Made by a program: the position numbers and the translations under genes. A stretch of 13,572 bases of DNA from Fidelibacterota bacterium (GTDB lineage: Bacteria > Fidelibacterota > UBA2242), in contig JAUSPJ010000110.1 of the NCBI GenBank assembly GCA_030655795.1, positions 1 to 13,572 on the forward strand, written 5' to 3'. Below, piece after piece: positions 1-7,178 of the stretch. The notes under the pieces were generated by a model. It searched no databases. It was given only the letters and a program-made list of their open reading frames with translations, and had not been told where the DNA came from. The stretch's first letter is position 1. Every line of letters begins with the position of its first letter.

Positions 1-54
1 ACTTTGCGGTCTTTGCGTCTTTGCGAGAGGTCTTTTCTGGTTTATCCAGGTTAG
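1..54. repeat. Direct repeat, copy 1 (CTTTGCG-rich)
   Basis: The copy opens with three imperfect head-to-tail units of the form CTTTGCG(G)T (about 2-25) and continues with a 29-nt block at 26-54 containing TCTTTTCTGGTTTATCCAGG. The first 15 nt and the last 29 nt recur identically at 196-210 and 227-255. It starts at the window edge, so its true left end is unknown. No open reading frame with plausible coding signal covers it. Short CTTTGCG-type intergenic repeats are, from memory, common in environmental genomes of several phyla; that link was not checked. Confidence 0.85.
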
Positions 55-76
55 TCCCTTACAAGTCAAATTTTTG

Positions 77-92
77 TCCCGACACGTCGGGA
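77..92. repeat. Palindrome with TCCCGAC/GTCGGGA arms
   Basis: This is a perfect 7-bp inverted repeat around the dinucleotide AC (TCCCGACACGTCGGGA). It is preceded by TTTTG and followed by AAAA. It shares its outer 6-bp arms and the flanking TTTG...A with the palindrome at 211-226, while the central bases differ. It lacks a T-tract directly after the stem on the + strand, so a terminator is not the obvious reading. A small mobile or non-autonomous palindromic repeat is an inference. Confidence 0.8.
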
Positions 93-124
93 AAATATTT
101 GGAGTTCTCGACGGTAAAAAGCAT

Positions 125-166
125 AATGAATATCGAATATCGAACAAGGAATAACGAATTTTGAAG
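125..166. repeat. GAATATC-type intergenic repeat
   Basis: The segment contains the tandem 7-mer GAATATC twice in a row (128-141), then GAACAAGGAATAACG and AATTTTGAAG. It is AT-rich and noncoding, and lies between the two copies of the flanking direct repeat. It resembles a widespread family of GAATATCGAACAAGGAAT-type intergenic repeats that I recall from FCB-group genomes. The family assignment is from memory. Only one copy is present in the window, so the boundaries are approximate. Confidence 0.5.
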
Positions 167-195
167 AGAATTTGAAATCTGATATTTATAAAAGA

Positions 196-255
196 ACTTT
201 GCGGTCTTTGTCCCGATGCTTCGGGAAGAGGTCTTTTCTGGTTTATCCAGGTTAG
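196..255. repeat. Direct repeat, copy 2, with embedded palindrome
   Basis: This is the second copy of the repeat at 1-54. Positions 196-210 equal 1-15, and 227-255 equal 26-54, base for base. Between them, the 10 bases CGTCTTTGCG of copy 1 are replaced by the 16-base palindrome TCCCGATGCTTCGGGA (211-226). The copies start 195 nt apart and bracket the GAATATC-type segment. The arrangement looks like successive insertions or recombination of small repeats upstream of the first gene. Confidence 0.85.
211..226. repeat. Palindrome with TCCCGA/TCGGGA arms
   Basis: This is a 6-bp perfect inverted repeat with a TGCT centre, inside the second copy of the direct repeat. TTTG precedes it and A follows it, as at 77-92. 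Its arms match the outer arms of the 77-92 palindrome but the centre differs, which fits either an arm-conserved mobile element or a protein-binding or hairpin site. Confidence 0.8.
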
Positions 256-341
256 GAAACAATCCGTTGGAAATTCAGTAAAACAATTTTGCTTTCTATC
301 ATAGGAATGGTTATTTTTTACATGAAAATAAGGAAACGATA
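256..341. other. Leader region before the first gene
   Basis: This 86-nt AT-rich stretch lies between the repeat mosaic and the first start codon and probably carries that gene's promoter and leader. AGGA at 331-334 sits 7 nt before the ATG and can serve as ribosome binding site. A TATCAT at 297-302 could be a -10 element, but no -35 partner lies at proper spacing, so I do not call a promoter. Confidence 0.4.
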
Positions 342-1031
342 ATGAGACGATCTATAAAAATAATTCCTATGTTGATTGTGCTGCTGATTCTTAGCCAGAT
401 GGCCTTTTCACAAAAAAAATATGGAATCGATGATCCAGACGCCCGGTATGGCGGAATAGCCCTAGTTCAGACCAATAACGGAGGCGGAATTGGCGGCTTT
501 TACGAACGGGCGCTGAACTCCGCAAATCATCTGACTGCAAATTTGAATATCATTTTTGTGCGTGGTGATAATGATTACCAGATTTACGATCCATATTCCT
601 CATACTATTACAATACCGCTTATTACTACGATCGTCCAAATAAAACAAGATTGAATTTCCTGTCGTTCCAATTGGGTTATAAACGGATTCTTTTCACTGA
701 TAAACTGGCGAATAATTTCCGGCCATTTCTCTCCTGTAATGCCGGACCGGTTATTGCAATGGATCCGGCAAATGTACCGGACTGGTCTGAGCGGATGAAA
801 AATATCAACTATTACTATAACGGCACTGTCCATTTTGGCGCCGGGATCGATTTTGTGACAATGCCAAAGTCTCTCATTTCTCTGTTTGTCGGTTATGAGT
901 ATCTCAACTTTCCGGTTAAAATTGATATTCCAGAAGAATTGCCGCCGGAGGAAGAATGGGATTCATACTATACCGGTCGGCGGAATTTCAGTGGAATAGT
1001 CATCAAGATCAGTCTTGGAAAAAAGTTTTAA
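342..1031 (+). CDS. Putative outer-membrane beta-barrel protein, function unknown
   Basis: The 229-residue product has a type I signal peptide: MRR, a hydrophobic core over about 6-21, and likely cleavage in AFS|Q around residue 23. The mature part alternates glycine- and aromatic-rich strands, for example GGIALVQTNNGGGIGGFYER, SLFVGYEYLNF and the end IVIKISLGKKF. The terminal phenylalanine is typical of proteins handled by the barrel-assembly machinery. An unusually tyrosine-rich stretch, with nine Tyr in residues 79-96, could be a surface loop. A second acidic, proline-rich segment (about 195-207) looks like another loop. Barrel membership is inferred from pattern only, and the ligand or role cannot be named. 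AGGA at 331-334 supports the start. The TAA stop shares its last base with the rsmE start codon, so the two are probably co-translated. Confidence 0.75.
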   Translation: MRRSIKIIPMLIVLLILSQMAFSQKKYGIDDPDARYGGIALVQTNNGGGIGGFYERALNSANHLTANLNIIFVRGDNDYQIYDPYSSYYYNTAYYYDRPNKTRLNFLSFQLGYKRILFTDKLANNFRPFLSCNAGPVIAMDPANVPDWSERMKNINYYYNGTVHFGAGIDFVTMPKSLISLFVGYEYLNFPVKIDIPEELPPEEEWDSYYTGRRNFSGIVIKISLGKKF

Positions 1032-1747
1032 TGCACCACTATTTTTTTTATGCTTCACCTGATCAGATAAATGGCAGTACGGCAACACTGACGGGTGACG
1101 ATTTCCGGCATTGTATCCAGGTACTCAGAAAAAAAATCGGAGATAAGGTCTCACTCATCGATGGTAAAGGGAACATTTTTCATACATCAATTCAGGAAAT
1201 TACAAAAACCAGCTGTGGTTGCCGGATTCTATCCCGTGAAAACCAGCAACGAGCCCTGAAAACTGCTATCTTTCTGGGTTTTGGCCTCGTAAAAATAAAA
1301 GCGCTGGAGTTGATAATTCGTGACGCTACAGCGTTGGGAGTGTCCGGAATAGTTCCGTTGCTGACAAAACATTCGGTAACACAGAGCGTCAATGCCGAAA
1401 GAATTCATAAAATTGCCATCGAATCCATTAAACAGAGCGGAAATTACTATCTTCCGGAAATCGAAAAACCGCAGTCAATATCTGAATGGCTGAATGGATT
1501 GGCGCCGGATACAATAAAAATACTGTGTGATCAGGAAAGTAAAAAGAAATTAAACGAATTGCTGGCAGGTGGTGATCCAACTAAATCGATTGCTGTTTTG
1601 GTTGGACCGGAAGGCGGTCTGCATGATGCTGAAATTAAACTGGCGCTTGACACCGGTTTTTTAGCAGTAAATTTGAATCCTTTTCGCCTGCGCACCGAAC
1701 TGGCGGCGGCAGCGGCAATTTCCAGTATCTGTTCATTAATAAATTGA
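1031..1747 (+). CDS. rsmE: 16S rRNA (uracil1498-N3)-methyltransferase RsmE
   Basis: RsmE uses S-adenosylmethionine to methylate N3 of U1498 in helix 44 of 16S rRNA. The 238-residue protein has the family layout. An N-terminal PUA-like RNA-binding part (MHHYFFYASPDQ, then DDFRHCIQVLRKKIGD) is followed by a C-terminal SPOUT knot. The knot is marked by AIESIKQSGNYYLPEI, VLVGPEGGL (about residues 194-202) and NPFRLRTELAAAAAISS near the end. The usual RILRTETA motif appears here as RLRTELA, a small departure. I chose the ATG at 1031, in the overlap TAATG with the upstream stop. An upstream in-frame ATG at 956 would add 25 residues that fit neither the family nor its N-terminus and would lie inside the barrel gene. 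The next gene starts 14 nt downstream. Confidence 0.93.
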   Translation: MHHYFFYASPDQINGSTATLTGDDFRHCIQVLRKKIGDKVSLIDGKGNIFHTSIQEITKTSCGCRILSRENQQRALKTAIFLGFGLVKIKALELIIRDATALGVSGIVPLLTKHSVTQSVNAERIHKIAIESIKQSGNYYLPEIEKPQSISEWLNGLAPDTIKILCDQESKKKLNELLAGGDPTKSIAVLVGPEGGLHDAEIKLALDTGFLAVNLNPFRLRTELAAAAAISSICSLIN

Positions 1748-1754
1748 GGAAGGG
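1746..1754 (+). promoter_or_regulatory. Ribosome binding site for the HIT gene
   Basis: The purine-rich GAGGAAGGG overlaps the rsmE stop codon and ends 7 nt before GTG 1762. This favours GTG 1762 over the in-frame TTG at 1744, which would lie upstream of this site and inside rsmE. Confidence 0.6.
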
Positions 1755-1761
1755 AAAATTT

Positions 1762-2109
1762 GTGAATAACGAGTGTGTTTTTTGCAAAATTGCTAACGGT
1801 GAATTTGGAGTAAAATTTATTTATGAGGATGAGGAACTGTTGGCATTTCATGATATAAATCCTCAGGCGCCGGTGCATGTATTGATTATTCCAAGAAAGC
1901 ATATTGCACGGATAAACCGGCTGAATGATTCGGATCGGTCACTGGCTGGAAAAATGATTCTGACAGCCAATAAAATTGCAGAAGACGAAAATATTTCCGA
2001 AGGCGGTTATCGCTTGGTATTTAACTGCGGACCCGATGGCGGGCAGGAGCTTGAGCATATCCATCTGCATCTGCTGGGAGGCCGTCAGATGAATTGGCCG
2101 CCGGGTTAA
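1762..2109 (+). CDS. HIT-family (HinT-like) nucleotide hydrolase
   Basis: This is a 115-residue histidine-triad protein. The signature HIHLHLLGGR (His 99, 101 and 103) is present, and the chain ends in the family-typical QMNWPPG. The N-terminal CVFCKI (Cys 5 and 8), the segment AFHDINPQAPVHVLIIPRKHI and the conserved NCGPDGGQ are also typical of the HinT branch. HinT enzymes hydrolyse purine nucleoside phosphoramidates, including aminoacyl-adenylates, in the cytoplasm. The specific physiological substrate here is unknown. The start is GTG 1762, supported by a well-placed ribosome binding site. The gene lies 14 nt behind rsmE, so the two are likely co-transcribed. A 129-nt gap follows before smc. 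Confidence 0.92.
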   Translation: MNNECVFCKIANGEFGVKFIYEDEELLAFHDINPQAPVHVLIIPRKHIARINRLNDSDRSLAGKMILTANKIAEDENISEGGYRLVFNCGPDGGQELEHIHLHLLGGRQMNWPPG

Positions 2110-2238
2110 TGCGTTTTAAAGTAAGTAAATGCCGTTTAACGGGATAATTTTCCGTTCAGCAAGAAACACATGCCATTTTCCATTGAATTGAATATATTAA
2201 TCCAGCATATCAGAGATGTGCTATTAGAAAACTGACGT
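2110..2238. other. Intergenic region before smc
   Basis: The 129-nt AT-rich gap contains a weak inverted repeat, AACGG (2138-2142) with CCGTT (2152-2156). No T-tract follows, so it is not a convincing terminator. TATATT at 2193-2198 could be a -10 box but has no good -35 partner. No Shine-Dalgarno sequence lies directly before the smc ATG. A promoter for smc here is plausible but not demonstrable by eye. Confidence 0.35.
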
Positions 2239-5200
2239 ATGTATATATCCAAACTTTCGCTCTACGGTTTTAAATCTTTCTCGAAAAAATCTGAAGTTCA
2301 TTTCGGCAAGGGCATCACGACAGTCGTTGGACCAAACGGTTGCGGTAAAACGAATATTGTCGATGCAATTCGCTGGGTAATTGGAGAACAGAAGTCCAGT
2401 GTCTTACGCGCCGATCGCAATACGGATATGATCTTTAATGGTACGGCAACCCGACGGCCGCTCAATCTGGCCGAAGTGTCTCTGACGATTCATAATGTCA
2501 GCGGCAGACTCTCACTGCCTTACTCCGACATTATCATCACTCGCCGGGTGTACCGGAATGGCGAAAGTGAATATTTTATTAACAACAACCTGTGCCGGCT
2601 GAAAGATATTACCGACCTGTTTATCGATACCGGAATGGGCGCCAACGCCTATTCGATCATTGAACTGAAGATGATTGAAGATATCCTCAGCGAGAATCCT
2701 GACGAGCGGAAACGACTCTTTGAAGAAGCGGCAGGCGTTAATAAATACCGGGTGCAGCGGAAGGCCGCTTTGCGAAAACTGGAAGCAACCAAGGATGATC
2801 TGATCCGTTTGAATGATATTATCAATGAGGTTGATGCCAAAGTTAAAAATCTACATCGTCAACTCAAGCGCTATGAGAAACACCAGGAAACGACAGCTAG
2901 TTTAATTGAATCCGAAGTCCAACTGGCAACCCGAAAAAACGCAGATATCAGAAAATCACTGGACCCGATCGTAAGCCATATTTTCGAAGACCGGAAAAAA
3001 CTGGAAAAAGTCATCAAAGATTTGACCGGAGCCGAGGAAATCTGGAATACCAGCCAGAAGGAATTTGAAGAACAGGAAAGCGTTCTCGACGAGAAGAATC
3101 AGCAGCTCTCGGAAATTCGGGAAGAACGGAATAAATACGCTACTCAGGAATTGGTACTGAAAGAACAGAAGCGCAATATAAATCAAACAATTGCCCGGCT
3201 TCAGAATGATATTCTTCAATACGAAAGATCAATTACCTCTGCAAAACAGAAGGAAGTTGAACTAACGCAACAGTACCTCGATACTCAGAAACAGCTTGGC
3301 GAGAAGCGGGAATCATTTAAAACTATTGAAACTGCTGGAGAAGAAATTGAGCAGCGGTATTCGAAAGTGAATGCTGAAATTCAGGCCTTGCAGGAAGAGC
3401 GCTTCGGCTTGTCCAAGAAACAGGCAGAGAACAGCGCCCGGTTTGGTAATCTCCAGGAAAATATTACCCAGCGGGAAAAAGAATTGAAATCCATTAAAGA
3501 GCAGCTGGTTTATCAGAAAGAAAATGAGAAAAAAATATCTGAATCCTTGAATTTAATTCGAGACAAAATTAGTTCTCTGAATGTTGATCTGCAGCTAAAA
3601 CGAGATAATCTCGACGAACTGGAGACCCGGTATAACCAGTTTTTTCAATCCGAGCGCGAACTTCAGAAAGAACGCCGGGAAGTGGAATCTCATCTGGATC
3701 GGCTCAACAACCGGATTCAGTTCTATACCGGAATAATCCAGTCAAAAGAAGGGTTCAGCCCCGGTTTACAATATGTTCTTGAAAATCTGACTGATTTCCC
3801 GGGGATAAAAGGAGCATTGTCAGATCTGTTGTCAGTTGATTCAAAATATTATACGGCCGTTGAAGCCGTGATAAAGGATATTTCACGCTTACTGGTCGCT
3901 GAAAACCGTACAGCAGCGCTGCAAGCTCTATCGAGATTAGCCGTACAGGATAAAGGCCGGGTATCGATTATTCCGCTGGACCATGAGTATCGACAGCAAA
4001 CCGCCAATCCTGTTACAAACCTGGTTCCATTGACGAACTATGTTAAATGTGATAAATCCCTCGCAAATCTGAAAGAATTTCTGTTTCAGCAGATCTTCTG
4101 CTGTGATGACGAGCAGTATGATCAACTGATAAATGACCCGGATTGTCGTGGCACTTCACTGGTCTCGGATAAGGGGCGCTTTCGGGATGCAAATGGGATA
4201 TTTACCGGTGGCTCCCGGGCAGCCGAATCCAGTGTGCTGGTCGGACGAACAGAAAAACTCTATCAATTGGAAGCTGAAGCAGATGCGGTATCGGAAAAAC
4301 TTAAAGCGGTACAGGCCCAGCTGGAATCCATTCAAAGTGATTTAACGGCGGTCCAATCCCAGAAGCAGGAACTTTCCCGGTTAATAAAAAATGCCGAACA
4401 GGAAGCGTTAAAATTACAGGGTCAGTGGCATCATAGTGAATCACAGCTAACCGAGTCAAAAAGTATTCAAAAAACACTTGATGACAATCGAATTTCCCTG
4501 AAAGTTTTAATCGAAAATTTCAAGGAACGAATATTAAAGGAAGATCCCGGGAAGTCAAACCTGGATATTGAGATTGTTACTATCGAGGAAAAAATCAGTA
4601 AGATACGTGAACATGCTGCTGAAATAAAAAAAGAGCTTGATCAGGTGGTCACTGACCGGCAAAATCAGCGTATTGAATTAATTAATCTGGAAAACAGATA
4701 CAGAAATATTGCTGATAACCTGGAAGTTACCCGGCGCACCATACAGAGGACACTTGAGAATACCGATAATGCCCGCCTTGAATTGGATAATAATGAGCAG
4801 AACGCCGGCGGCATTCAAGTAAAAATTGGTGACAATCAGAAACAATTGAGCGAATTTCAGAATACTGTCGCTGTCACAGAGAAAAGTATTGAGGAATTCC
4901 GGCAATCATATCAGGCAATCCGTAACAATATTCAGCAGTTGAATGAACAACTGTTTCAATTGAGACGTGAAAAGGAAATATTGTCCGAATCGATCAGCAA
5001 GTTGGAACTGGACCGGTCGGGTTATAAAGCGACGATCAATGAGATAAAATCTGTATTATTGGAAAAATATAATCGCTCTGTTCCGGATAGTGTGCCCGAC
5101 GATTTGCCGGAGAAGGAAGAGCTGACCCGGAAAGTTGAACGCTATAAGCACAACCTTGAACTGATCGGTATGGTTAATATGACTGTAAAAGATGAATACG

Positions 5201-5757
5201 AAGAAGAGGATTCACGTTTGACATTTTTGACAGAGCAGCGGGATGATTTGATTAAATCTGAAAAGGGATTGAACGAGGTAATTGTCCAAATCGATAATAT
5301 TGCCCGTGAGCAGTTTCGTGAAATATTTGAAAAGATTCGTCAAAATTTTAAATCCACTTTTTCGATATTCTTTGGTGGCGGTGAGGCCGATATAAAAATG
5401 ATTGGACACAACGATCCGCTGGAAGCGCAGATCGAGATCTGGGCTTGCCCCAGCGGCAAAAAGATGCGATCCCTGAAAATGCTTTCAGCCGGGGAAAAAG
5501 CCCTGACAGCGATAGCTCTGTTGTTTGGAATTTATCAAGTCAAACCAAGTCCTTTCTGCATACTCGACGAAGTTGACGCCCCATTGGACGATGAAAATAC
5601 CCGGCGTTTTACTAATGTAATCAGAACTTTTTCTGAGAAGACCCAGTTTATCATTGTTACTCACAATAAATCGACGATGAGTATTGCGGATTCATTGTAT
5701 GGAGTGACGATGGCGGAAAGCGGTATTTCCCAGATTGTATCCGTAAAAATGGAGTAG
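2239..5757 (+). CDS. smc: Chromosome segregation/condensation ATPase SMC
   Basis: SMC forms homodimeric rings that, with ScpA and ScpB, extrude DNA loops and help segregate origins. The 1172-residue length is normal. The N-terminal head starts MYISKLSLYGFKSF, with Walker A GPNGCGKTN at residues 31-39 and the family-typical FEEAAGVNKYR at 161-171. A coiled coil covers about 175-500. The hinge starts near GFSPGLQYVL at about 505 and includes GIFTGGSRAAESSVLVGR up to about 675. The return coil reaches about 975, and IGMVNMTVKDEYEEE follows. The C-terminal head has the signature LSAGEKALTA (about 1082-1091) and Walker B FCILDEVDAPLDD with D1110 and E1111. The signature reads LSAGE rather than the usual LSGGE. 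The start is fixed by family alignment; no Shine-Dalgarno precedes it. No scpA or scpB lies in the window. The GWxTD gene begins 2 nt after the stop. Confidence 0.97.
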   Translation: MYISKLSLYGFKSFSKKSEVHFGKGITTVVGPNGCGKTNIVDAIRWVIGEQKSSVLRADRNTDMIFNGTATRRPLNLAEVSLTIHNVSGRLSLPYSDIIITRRVYRNGESEYFINNNLCRLKDITDLFIDTGMGANAYSIIELKMIEDILSENPDERKRLFEEAAGVNKYRVQRKAALRKLEATKDDLIRLNDIINEVDAKVKNLHRQLKRYEKHQETTASLIESEVQLATRKNADIRKSLDPIVSHIFEDRKKLEKVIKDLTGAEEIWNTSQKEFEEQESVLDEKNQQLSEIREERNKYATQELVLKEQKRNINQTIARLQNDILQYERSITSAKQKEVELTQQYLDTQKQLGEKRESFKTIETAGEEIEQRYSKVNAEIQALQEERFGLSKKQAENSARFGNLQENITQREKELKSIKEQLVYQKENEKKISESLNLIRDKISSLNVDLQLKRDNLDELETRYNQFFQSERELQKERREVESHLDRLNNRIQFYTGIIQSKEGFSPGLQYVLENLTDFPGIKGALSDLLSVDSKYYTAVEAVIKDISRLLVAENRTAALQALSRLAVQDKGRVSIIPLDHEYRQQTANPVTNLVPLTNYVKCDKSLANLKEFLFQQIFCCDDEQYDQLINDPDCRGTSLVSDKGRFRDANGIFTGGSRAAESSVLVGRTEKLYQLEAEADAVSEKLKAVQAQLESIQSDLTAVQSQKQELSRLIKNAEQEALKLQGQWHHSESQLTESKSIQKTLDDNRISLKVLIENFKERILKEDPGKSNLDIEIVTIEEKISKIREHAAEIKKELDQVVTDRQNQRIELINLENRYRNIADNLEVTRRTIQRTLENTDNARLELDNNEQNAGGIQVKIGDNQKQLSEFQNTVAVTEKSIEEFRQSYQAIRNNIQQLNEQLFQLRREKEILSESISKLELDRSGYKATINEIKSVLLEKYNRSVPDSVPDDLPEKEELTRKVERYKHNLELIGMVNMTVKDEYEEEDSRLTFLTEQRDDLIKSEKGLNEVIVQIDNIAREQFREIFEKIRQNFKSTFSIFFGGGEADIKMIGHNDPLEAQIEIWACPSGKKMRSLKMLSAGEKALTAIALLFGIYQVKPSPFCILDEVDAPLDDENTRRFTNVIRTFSEKTQFIIVTHNKSTMSIADSLYGVTMAESGISQIVSVKME

Positions 5758-5759
5758 CT

Positions 5760-7118
5760 ATGAAAGTTAAAATTAGTTTATTACTACTGATAATAATCTC
5801 AATACCGTCCATTGCAGCGGATTTTGATTTGGATTATGCCGTCTTCAGAGGCGATGAAGCCAATGATGTTGTTGAAGTATACCTGATGATACCACGAATT
5901 CTGTTCGATTTTGTTGAAAGTGACGGCGCCTACCGTTCAAGTGCGTTTGTCCGGGTGGCATTTGCCTATGATGATACTGTGCGCCAAATGAAGGAATGGA
6001 GTTTTACTGACAGGGTTGAAGATCCAAACCAAATTACTGACATCCAAAAAATACCGGAAATCGTGACGATGACTATACCAAAAAGCAAGTACCAGATTAT
6101 TGCAATCGTCATGGATCTGAATTCAAAAAAAACCTATCGGAAAGAAACCAATATTATTGTAAGAGACTTTACTTTTGATAAGCTGGCATTAAGTGACATT
6201 CAACTGAGCAGTCAGATATCACAAACAGAGACACAAAATAAATTCAGCAAGTATTTTAACTATGATATAATTCCCAATGCCAGCAATGTCTATGGTGATC
6301 AAAATCCGATGATATATGCATTTTGTGAAGTCTATAATCTGAAAACAGACCTCCAATCATATCAGGTTCAATATACCATTACCGATATCAACGCTAAAAT
6401 CATTCAGCAAAATGATTGGCTTAAAAAGAAAAAACCGGGGACTTCAGCGGTAGAGATAAAGGGAATGAATATTGCCGAATTGAATTCCGGATTGTATAAT
6501 TTTAAAATTGCTGTCAGAGAAGAAAATACAGACCCGGAAACGGTTGCTTATAAACGGTTTTATATCGCAAAAAATGACCAAAATAAACTAATGGCTGAAG
6601 CCATGGAGGAAGTCAATCTTTCAGCGCTGTCTGAAAAGGAATTAATTGAACTCTTTAATCCTCTTAAATATTTCGCCACAGATAAAGAACGCAAGATGTT
6701 CCGTAAATCGAATATTGATGGAAAGCGCAATATTATCAACAATTTCTGGAAAACCCGAGACCCCGATCCGACTACGCCCCTTAACGAAGCTGAATTCGGA
6801 TATCAACAGCGGATGAAATACGTGGCAGAACAATTTTCTTCGCCACAGCGTGAAGGCTGGAAAACCGATATGGGAAGGGTATTTTTAATATATGGTCAGC
6901 CATCGGAAATTGAACGATTCCCGAGTTCACTGGGGACCAAACCATATCAAATCTGGTACTACTATGAATTTGAAGGCGGAGTCTTTTTTGTCTTCGTCGA
7001 TAAATCGGGATTCGGTATGATGGAATTAGTCCACTCAACAGCCCGAAATGAACTTCAGGACGAGGCATGGCGACGCTGGATTCAGCCAATAGGTAATGCC
7101 GATAACGATTATTATTAA
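5760..7118 (+). CDS. Secreted GWxTD-domain protein, function unknown
   Basis: The 452-residue protein has a clear signal peptide: MKVK, a hydrophobic core LLLLIIISIP, and likely cleavage near IAA|D at about residue 20. Residues 20-260 look beta-rich and may form immunoglobulin-like or similar extracytoplasmic domains; this is inferred from pattern. The C-terminal part matches the GWxTD domain: KYFATDKERKMF, then NFWKTRDPDPTTPLNE, then GWKTDMGRVFLIYGQP with GWKTD at residues 366-370, and an aromatic segment around YQIWYYYEFEGG. The domain family is known from FCB-group bacteria and Acidobacteria, and its biochemical role is not established. No lipobox cysteine is visible, so a periplasmic or otherwise exported soluble protein is likeliest. 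Only 2 nt separate it from the smc stop, which implies co-transcription and probably coupled translation. A 60-nt gap leads to the next gene. Confidence 0.85.
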   Translation: MKVKISLLLLIIISIPSIAADFDLDYAVFRGDEANDVVEVYLMIPRILFDFVESDGAYRSSAFVRVAFAYDDTVRQMKEWSFTDRVEDPNQITDIQKIPEIVTMTIPKSKYQIIAIVMDLNSKKTYRKETNIIVRDFTFDKLALSDIQLSSQISQTETQNKFSKYFNYDIIPNASNVYGDQNPMIYAFCEVYNLKTDLQSYQVQYTITDINAKIIQQNDWLKKKKPGTSAVEIKGMNIAELNSGLYNFKIAVREENTDPETVAYKRFYIAKNDQNKLMAEAMEEVNLSALSEKELIELFNPLKYFATDKERKMFRKSNIDGKRNIINNFWKTRDPDPTTPLNEAEFGYQQRMKYVAEQFSSPQREGWKTDMGRVFLIYGQPSEIERFPSSLGTKPYQIWYYYEFEGGVFFVFVDKSGFGMMELVHSTARNELQDEAWRRWIQPIGNADNDYY

Positions 7119-7178
7119 AAATGACAGATTATTTCGTCTCAGAGTCTGTGTGAAAACGTAAAATTGTACAAAACATCG

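Noticed and set aside
1..255. CRISPR array
   Set aside because: There are only two repeat copies of unequal length, no regular spacers and no cas genes nearby.
59..262. 67-codon minus-strand frame in the 5' noncoding region
   Set aside because: Its codons fall across the direct repeats and palindromes, there is no homology-like pattern, and the translation looks like repeat-derived sequence.
956..1030. N-terminal extension of RsmE from the in-frame ATG at 956
   Set aside because: The 25 extra residues lie inside the barrel gene and do not resemble RsmE N-termini. ATG 1031, in the TAATG overlap, gives the family-typical start.
1531..1902. 123-codon minus-strand frame
   Set aside because: It spans the antisense of the rsmE/HIT junction, both of which have clear family motifs, and has no motif of its own.
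2138..2156. Inverted repeat AACGG...CCGTT between the HIT gene and smc as a terminator
   Set aside because: The stem has only five pairs and lacks a following T-run.
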